NCBI GenBank assembly: GCA_025360665.1 | Contig: JANYBU010000168.1 | Location: forward strand, 1 to 10,399 | Reading direction: 5' to 3' | Length of the DNA: 10,399 nt | Source: Nitrospira sp. | GTDB taxonomy: Bacteria > Nitrospirota > Nitrospiria > Nitrospirales > Nitrospiraceae | Part shown: positions 6,203 through 10,399 of the stretch, piece by piece | Layout of the letters: the number at the start of each line of letters is the position of its first letter | Position numbering within the stretch: position 1 is the first letter of the stretch | Program-made: the position numbers and the translations under genes | Notes under the pieces: model-generated | Seen by the model: only the letters and a program-made list of their open reading frames with translations | What the model was told of the DNA's origin: nothing | Database searches by the model: none

Positions 6203-6208
6203 GAAAGG
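6203..6208 (+). promoter_or_regulatory. Ribosome-binding site supporting ureD start at 6215
   Basis: GAAAGG lies six bases before the GTG at 6215. The farther upstream in-frame TTG at 6167 has no comparable purine-rich element and reads through a dispersed repeat. Confidence 0.45.
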
Positions 6209-6214
6209 CCTTCT

Positions 6215-7084
6215 GTGCTCCTTCCGGTGGACAGTTCATCTGTGCTTGAAACGGTTGGCCGGCGCGGGAGGTTGTCCTATGAGTTCGAGCGAGCGGGCCC
6301 ACGCACGATACTCACGCGCTCGTCCTGCACGAGTCCCTGGCACCATTTCCCTCCTTCATATCTCGACGACAGCGGGTGTGCCTACACCTGGCTCGTGAAT
6401 CCGTCCGGTGGATTGGTCGGTGGGGATCATGTGTCGGTGGAGGCGCAGCTCCATGCTCACACGCATGTGCTGATGACGAGTCCATCCGCCAATCGTGTCT
6501 ATCGAAGTCTGTCTGAGCCGGCCGTGCAAGAGGTGTGTCTTTCAGTCGGCCCGGGAGCGCGGCTGGAATGGGTGCCCGAGGTCACGATCCCTTTTGCCGG
6601 GTCTCGCTTTCGCCAATCGATCCATGTGGATCTTGCGCCTGGCGCGACAGTGGTACTATGGGACGCCATGGCCTCCGGTCGGGTTGCCATGCGGGAGCGC
6701 TGGGCCTTCGCCGCGGTCGAAAACGAGATCCGTATCCGGACGCCTCTCGGTGGGTCGGTTGTCGAGCGGTATCGCGTGGTGCCTGGCCGACTGCCTGAGT
6801 CGGTTGGTCTCGCAGAGAGCTGGGATTATGTGGCGGCGCTGTTTGTCATCGGTGATGGGGTCAACGCCGAAGTCTGGAAGGGCCTCGAAGCGGCGATCGC
6901 TGTGATTCTGGATGAGCATCCTGGCCTGGTGCTGGGTGCGGTCTCGACTCCGGCAGCTCCAGGTCTGGCAGTCAAACTCGTGGCTCGTTCGGCTCCAGAC
7001 CTTACGGTGACGTTGGAGGCGCTCTGGGCGGCGGTTCGGAAATACCTTTGGAATCTTCCGGCCACGAACTTGCGGAGGTATTAG
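6215..7084 (+). CDS. ureD: Urease accessory protein UreD (UreH)
   Basis: UreD binds apo-urease directly and is thought to pass nickel from UreG/UreF to UreC through an internal channel. From GTG 6215 the protein is 289 residues, within the family range. Conserved stretches include GRLSYEFERAGPRTILTR near the N-terminus, LVNPSGGLVGGD (60-71), LMTSPSANRVYRS (86-98), then LEWVPEVTIPFAGSRF and LWDAMASGRVAMRERWAF, followed by a weaker C-terminal half. The in-frame TTG at 6167 would add 16 residues encoded partly by a dispersed 20-bp repeat, so I prefer the GTG with GAAAGG upstream. A second in-frame GTG at 6227 is less well placed. It is last in the urease run, which is unusual compared with operons beginning with ureD. 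A strong hairpin overlaps its stop codon. Confidence 0.93.
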   Translation: MLLPVDSSSVLETVGRRGRLSYEFERAGPRTILTRSSCTSPWHHFPPSYLDDSGCAYTWLVNPSGGLVGGDHVSVEAQLHAHTHVLMTSPSANRVYRSLSEPAVQEVCLSVGPGARLEWVPEVTIPFAGSRFRQSIHVDLAPGATVVLWDAMASGRVAMRERWAFAAVENEIRIRTPLGGSVVERYRVVPGRLPESVGLAESWDYVAALFVIGDGVNAEVWKGLEAAIAVILDEHPGLVLGAVSTPAAPGLAVKLVARSAPDLTVTLEALWAAVRKYLWNLPATNLRRY

Positions 7085-7111
7085 TCAGCGCCACGCACCG
7101 TGGCGCTGACT
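7083..7111 (+). terminator. Strong hairpin overlapping the ureD stop codon
   Basis: Thirteen-base arms (7083-7095 and 7099-7111) are perfect reverse complements around a three-base loop, CAC, and the stem core GTCAGCGCCACG is GC-rich. It begins inside the TAG stop of ureD, a natural place to end the urease transcript. There is no U-run after it, so it may be a 3' mRNA stabiliser or part of a non-canonical terminator rather than a classical intrinsic one. Confidence 0.5.
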
Positions 7112-7112
7112 C

Positions 7113-7193
7113 GCGAGACGTGCGAGACTGGCGAGAAAGGCGCGACTTGACCCTTCCCCGTCTCGCTCGTCCCGCCTGTCCCGCTCGTCTCGC
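7113..7193. repeat. GAGAC-rich inverted repeat between ureD and nadE
   Basis: GCGAGAC-rich sequence at 7113-7136 is complementary to the segment 7170-7193 at about 20 of 24 positions. The left side contains the 15-mer GCGAGAAAGGCGCGA (7131-7145), which is the exact inverse of the 15-mers at 1837-1851 and 10185-10199. With the preceding hairpin it fills nearly the whole 134-base gap. Confidence 0.6.
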
Positions 7194-7218
7194 CTGGCTT
7201 TTAATGATATAAATCTCT

Positions 7219-8994
7219 ATGCGTACCTTCCGAATCGCCATGGTGCAGATGAATCCGACGGTCGGGGATCTGGAGGGGAACGTCCGCCGGATCACGGCCT
7301 GGCTGCGCGAGGCGAAGAAGGCGAAGGCCGACTTGGTCGCATTCCCGGAGCTGGCGATCACCGGCTATCCGCCTGAAGACCTCTTATTAAAGCCACGTTT
7401 TGTCGCGGACAACCGCCGCGCGCTTCAGGAAATTGTCCGCCACTGCCGGGGCCTTGCCGCGGTGGTGGGCTACGTCAGTCAGAGCGATGGAATAGATCCG
7501 AAACCGGCTCGCTCGTCGGTGGTCTCGGCCGGCGCGCACGAACTCTACAATGCGGCAGCGGTTATCGCAGATCAGAAGCTCATCACGACCTATTGCAAAT
7601 GGTACTTGCCGAACTACGGCGTGTTCGACGAGAGCCGCTATTTTCATCCGGGCAGGCGGCTGCCGCTCATTCGCCTGCGCGGCACGGTGGTCGGGGTCAA
7701 CATTTGTGAAGATGTTTGGTGGCCGGAAGGTCCGACCCGTTTCCAGGCGGCAGCAGGCGCCGAAGTCATCGTGAATATCAATGCCTCGCCGTTTCATCTG
7801 GGCAAAAGCCGGATACGCGAGCAGATGTTGGCGACCCGCGCGAGGGAAAACGGCGTGGTGCTCACCTACACCAACGCGGTCGGCGGTCAGGATGAACTGG
7901 TCTTCGACGGGAATAGTGTGATTCTCGATCACCAGGGTGAGGTCATCGCGCGAGGGAAAGCCTTTGAAGAAGATCTGATCGTCGCTGACCTCAATATGGA
8001 GGCTGTCGCGCGGGCGAGACGAACCGGCCCGAAAAAGCTCTTGCCGCGACGGGTCGCCGCTGCTGTGGAAGTCTGTGCTGCGTCGCTTCCATCTGTTCCG
8101 AAAAATCTGGTGCGCGCGGTTTCCGATGTGGCGACGGTCCTGGACCCGCTTGAGGAAGTGTATCGGGCTCTCACGTTGGGGGTGCGCGACTACGTGAGGA
8201 AAAACGGATTTACGCGTGCCGTGATCGGCTTGAGCGGCGGAGTGGACTCGGCGCTGACCGCCGTGCTCGCCGTCGATGCGCTCGGCGCCGAGAACGTGTG
8301 GGGTCTGTTCATGCCGTCTCCCTATACGTCGCAAGACAGTCACGACGATGTCGCCGAATTGGGGGCACGGCTCGCGATCTCCGTCCGGACGATTCCCATC
8401 ACGACGCTGTTCGACACCTATCGGCATGCACTCGCGGAGACGTTCGAGGGGCGTGCGCCTGATACGACGGAGGAGAATCTCCAAGCCCGCATCCGGGGCA
8501 ATCTCCTCATGGCCTTCTCCAATAAGTTCGGCCATCTGGTGCTCACCACGGGCAACAAGAGCGAGATGAGCGTGGGGTATGCCACGTTGTATGGCGATAT
8601 GGCCGGCGGCTTTGCCGTGATCAAAGACGTGCCCAAGACGATGGTGTATGACCTGGCGCGGCTCCGCAACCTCCGCGGCATAACCCCGGCGATTTCCAAA
8701 CGGACGTTAGATCGACCGCCAACCGCCGAGCTGAGGCCCAACCAAAATGATGAAGACTCGTTGCCGCCCTACGAGATCCTTGATCCCATTCTCCAGGCCT
8801 ACGTGGAAGAAGACCGGTCTCTCGAAGAGATCGTCGAAGCGGGGTACGACCGCGCCACGGTGGCCCGTGTGATGACGATGGTGGACGGCAGCGAGTACAA
8901 GCGCCGGCAAGCGCCGATCGGCATCAAGATCACGCATCGAGCGCTTGGGAAAGATCGGCGGATGCCAATCACGAACGGATATAGAAATTCGTAG
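7219..8994 (+). CDS. nadE: Glutamine-dependent NAD+ synthetase (NadE)
   Basis: This enzyme makes NAD+ from nicotinic acid adenine dinucleotide, ATP and glutamine, the last step of NAD biosynthesis. Two domains are clear. The N-terminal nitrilase-like glutaminase domain (about 1-275) has the triad Glu44 (AFPELAITGYPPEDLL), Lys127 (YCKWYLPNYGVFDE) and Cys163 (VNICEDVWWPEG). The C-terminal synthetase domain has the ATP-pyrophosphatase P-loop SGGVDS at 339-344, then LVLTTGNKSEMSVGYATLYGD and the late block YKRRQAPIGIKIT. The 591-residue length is typical of two-domain NadE. The ATG at 7219 has no Shine-Dalgarno sequence, and an AT-rich TATAAA at 7208-7213 sits just before it, so a leaderless message is possible. 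It lies 134 bases after ureD, across hairpins, and is probably a separate unit. The next gene is convergent. Confidence 0.97.
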   Translation: MRTFRIAMVQMNPTVGDLEGNVRRITAWLREAKKAKADLVAFPELAITGYPPEDLLLKPRFVADNRRALQEIVRHCRGLAAVVGYVSQSDGIDPKPARSSVVSAGAHELYNAAAVIADQKLITTYCKWYLPNYGVFDESRYFHPGRRLPLIRLRGTVVGVNICEDVWWPEGPTRFQAAAGAEVIVNINASPFHLGKSRIREQMLATRARENGVVLTYTNAVGGQDELVFDGNSVILDHQGEVIARGKAFEEDLIVADLNMEAVARARRTGPKKLLPRRVAAAVEVCAASLPSVPKNLVRAVSDVATVLDPLEEVYRALTLGVRDYVRKNGFTRAVIGLSGGVDSALTAVLAVDALGAENVWGLFMPSPYTSQDSHDDVAELGARLAISVRTIPITTLFDTYRHALAETFEGRAPDTTEENLQARIRGNLLMAFSNKFGHLVLTTGNKSEMSVGYATLYGDMAGGFAVIKDVPKTMVYDLARLRNLRGITPAISKRTLDRPPTAELRPNQNDEDSLPPYEILDPILQAYVEEDRSLEEIVEAGYDRATVARVMTMVDGSEYKRRQAPIGIKITHRALGKDRRMPITNGYRNS

Positions 8995-9024
8995 CAGGGT
9001 AAACAAGCGAGACTAGGGAGGGTT

Positions 9025-9062
9025 CGATGTTCAGGGTTCGAAGTTCCGAAAACCTCGAACTT
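9025..9062. repeat. 38-bp repeat, left copy flanking the lipoprotein gene
   Basis: Bases 9025-9062 are the reverse complement of 10138-10175 with two mismatches. The inner 29 bases (9034-9062 against 10138-10166) are identical. The motif is itself partly palindromic (GTTCGA/GAAGTTC themes), so copies in either orientation resemble each other. The two copies bracket the minus-strand gene at 9072-10043. Confidence 0.75.
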
Positions 9063-9067
9063 TGAAC
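9036..9067. terminator. Candidate bidirectional terminator between convergent nadE and lipoprotein gene
   Basis: GTTCGAAGTTC (9036-9046) and GAACTTTGAAC (9057-9067) form an 11-bp stem with one G-T position and a 10-base loop. It sits in the 77-base gap between two convergent stops, where a shared terminator is expected. It is only moderately GC-rich and has no clear U-run. It also overlaps a dispersed repeat found again beyond the lipoprotein gene. Confidence 0.45.
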
Positions 9068-9071
9068 GCTG

Positions 9072-10043
9072 CTACTGCGGCGTAGCGGGCTGAGTTTGCG
9101 GTTTCGATGGCGGTGTGGGTTTCCTCTTTGGGCTGTCTGGTCTGGGGGGCTGGCTGCCGAGTTGTTTTTGAACGGATTGCAGTTCCTTCCTGAGGGTTTC
9201 CACATCCGAATTATTTTTAATGACGAGATCCTTGAGTGTGTGGATTTCCGCCTCGCGCTGAGCCAGGGCCTCTGTTGTCTGAGAAGAGGCGGCGGAAGTC
9301 GGCGCGGCCCGCCCCATCTGAGGCGCAGTGGTGGCTGCTGCCGGCGACGGATGCTGCAGCAGCTGATAATCGATGGCCAGGAACCTGTCGGTCGGCTTTC
9401 CCCCTGCCGGCGGATCAAAGCTATCGGACCGTTGGGCATCGCTCGGAGTGAAGAGCAGGGTACGGTCACGGAGGCCTGAAGAATCGGGTCGACGTGGTCG
9501 GGAGGCGCCGATGCCTGAGTTCATGTACGCCCGCGCCGGGTCGTATCGATATTGAGAGAGTGTCACGTACAGCTGTCGGCCATAGACGTAAAGGGACCCG
9601 GCGGTGGTTTCTGTGGTCGATGATTCTAAGGCAGAACCTGTGCGCGTCGTCTGGACACGATACTCGACCTGTTGATCTGGCGCTGCCGTGCGTAAGGCCT
9701 CTGCAAGCAGTGGAGCGAGGAACCGGATCTGATCGTACGAGAAGACCGGGACGGGAGATGATAGCCCTGCGAGTAATTTCTGAAGGCCATGCGCCTGATC
9801 CTGAATCTCTATGCCGTTCAATACCTGGGCGAGAAGGGCTGGTTCCAGATTGATCGGGTGACTGGCCTGAATCGACCGATCGGACATCGTCTGCAGAGAC
9901 ACGGTTCCGCGTGGATCGTCAAAGAGGATTTTGCCGGTCGGGGCAGTCGTGCCACAGGCGGTGCCGACTAGACAGAGCAGCGCCAACAAAAACGAAGGCT
10001 TGTGAGACAGTGTTCGTGCCGAATGCTGTGGTGCAGGAGCCAT
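9072..10043 (-). CDS. Probable lipoprotein of unknown function with coiled coil and Pro-rich tail
   Basis: I do not recognise a named family. From ATG 10043 the product is 323 residues. It opens with a basic segment (HSARTLSHK) and a hydrophobic stretch (FLLALLCLVGTAC) ending at Cys30, which looks like a lipoprotein signal. The -3 residue is Gly, so the lipobox is imperfect. A presumably folded region (about 31-220) includes ILFDDPRGTVSLQTM, FSYDQIRFLAPLLAEAL and GSLYVYGRQLYVTLSQYRY. A Ser/Thr/Ala-rich linker follows, then a heptad-like helix (about 258-295), then a 28-residue tail with ten prolines and several basic residues. This suggests an envelope-anchored protein with an extended C-terminus, which is inference. 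The frame stays open upstream to 10382 but there it crosses inverted repeats, so I reject the longer form. No Shine-Dalgarno sequence is visible. It is convergent with nadE and flanked by a repeat pair. Confidence 0.72.
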   Translation of the reverse strand: MAPAPQHSARTLSHKPSFLLALLCLVGTACGTTAPTGKILFDDPRGTVSLQTMSDRSIQASHPINLEPALLAQVLNGIEIQDQAHGLQKLLAGLSSPVPVFSYDQIRFLAPLLAEALRTAAPDQQVEYRVQTTRTGSALESSTTETTAGSLYVYGRQLYVTLSQYRYDPARAYMNSGIGASRPRRPDSSGLRDRTLLFTPSDAQRSDSFDPPAGGKPTDRFLAIDYQLLQHPSPAAATTAPQMGRAAPTSAASSQTTEALAQREAEIHTLKDLVIKNNSDVETLRKELQSVQKQLGSQPPRPDSPKRKPTPPSKPQTQPATPQ

Positions 10044-10087
10044 AGTTAGGAGCGAATCTAGCACAGACGATAGGGCATTGCCAGAGG

Positions 10088-10222
10088 GACGAGCGGGAAC
10101 GGTTGGACGAGCGAGACGGGGGAGGGTTCGAGGTCCGAAGTTCGAGGTTTTCGGAACTTCGAACCCCGAACTTCGCACTAAGGATCGCGCCTTTCTCGCT
10201 CGTCCCACCGTTCCCGCTCGTC
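10088..10222. repeat. Composite palindromic element upstream of the lipoprotein gene
   Basis: Outer arms 10088-10116 and 10194-10222 are 29 bases long with a single mismatch (GACGAGCGGGAACGGT.GG core). Nested within is the 38-bp repeat at 10138-10175, whose own CGAAGTTC/GAACTTCG stem is at 10136-10143 and 10154-10161. The right side carries the 15-mer TCGCGCCTTTCTCGC (10185-10199). It lies 45-179 bases upstream of the minus-strand lipoprotein start, so it would fall in its promoter or leader region. Confidence 0.8.
10138..10175. repeat. 38-bp repeat, right copy (inverted relative to 9025-9062)
   Basis: This matches the reverse complement of 9025-9062 at 36 of 38 bases and forms the centre of the composite palindrome at 10088-10222. 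Confidence 0.75.
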
Positions 10223-10399
10223 GCGCATCGCTTGCGCCTCGCGCCACGGTCGGCACGAGGGAGTATTTTCCAATCCGGAAATGAGTCTGAACGACGGTCG
10301 GCGAATCTGAGTCTCTGCTCTCTGTGCTGACTCGGTTGGGTTGATCAATGCTCCGTCGTTCTGCCGTGCCGGTGTGGCTCATGCCCGCTTCCGGCTTGT
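10223..10399. other. Right-end non-coding stretch, no gene recognised
   Basis: Together with the composite repeat this makes a 356-base stretch (10044-10399) without a supported gene. Weak nested complementary blocks are visible: CCGGAA/TTCCGG (10275-10280, 10389-10394), ATGAG/CTCAT (10281-10285, 10378-10382) and GAACGACGG/CCGTCGTTC (10289-10297, 10353-10361). No clear promoter for the minus-strand gene was found. The reading frames here show no recognisable protein. Confidence 0.4.

Noticed and set aside
6167..6214. TTG at 6167 as the ureD start
   Set aside because: It lacks a ribosome-binding site and translates a dispersed 20-bp repeat. The GTG at 6215 has GAAAGG upstream and gives a normal-length protein.
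7387..8535. 382-residue minus-strand open frame inside nadE
   Set aside because: It is a GC-rich shadow of a clearly recognised gene. Its composition (Arg/His/Asp-rich) has no family resemblance.
9096..9853. Plus-strand open frames opposite the lipoprotein gene
   Set aside because: They have no domain and low-complexity Arg-rich products. The minus-strand frame shows a coherent signal, linker and coiled-coil order.
9072..10382. A 436-residue minus-strand frame as the full lipoprotein gene
   Set aside because: The first 113 residues would be encoded by inverted repeats at 10088-10222 and show low-complexity Arg/Ser/Thr sequence. The ATG at 10043 puts a signal-like segment at the N-terminus.

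Overview
The window reads as a chromosomal urea-utilisation locus of a Nitrospira-like bacterium (Nitrospirota). This assignment is inference. It rests on the gene set and order (urtDE, ureABC, ureFG, ureD), on the sequence character of the proteins, and on the abundance of palindromic intergenic repeats. I could not run a database search. No mobile-element gene, tRNA, rRNA or CRISPR array was seen.

Layout. Bases 2-1513 hold the two ATPase genes of a urea ABC importer: urtD, cut by the left edge, and urtE. A 376-base structured gap follows. Bases 1890-4395 hold the three urease structural genes ureA, ureB and ureC, tightly packed (8-nt gap, then a 4-nt overlap). The accessory genes ureF (4554-5240), ureG (5332-6003) and ureD/ureH (6215-7084) follow, each preceded by a repeat-bearing gap. 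A strong hairpin overlaps the ureD stop codon. Then comes nadE (7219-8994), a glutamine-dependent NAD+ synthetase. Convergent to it on the minus strand is a probable lipoprotein gene of unknown function (9072-10043). The right end (10044-10399) shows no convincing gene and is mostly inverted repeats.

How the genes work together. UrtD and UrtE energise urea import through membrane partners expected upstream of the window. UreABC splits urea into ammonia and carbamate, which decays to ammonia and CO2. UreD, UreF and UreG carry nickel to the UreC active site with GTP hydrolysis. All nickel-ligand and catalytic residues of UreC are present, so the enzyme should be active. No ureE is present between ureA and nadE. 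NadE also depends on nitrogen (glutamine amide, or free ammonia), but a functional link to urease is only suggested by proximity.

The most unusual aspect is the non-coding DNA. Every gap longer than about 70 bases holds a hairpin-forming or tandem repeat. The types are two copies of a ~120-bp palindromic family at ureC/ureF and ureG/ureD, GAGAC-rich hairpins sharing an exact 15-mer at three places, a 38-bp inverted pair flanking the lipoprotein gene, an octamer-based hairpin between urtD and urtE, and a tandem heptamer array before ureG. I found no clearly new enzymatic system. The repeat network is the part worth following up.
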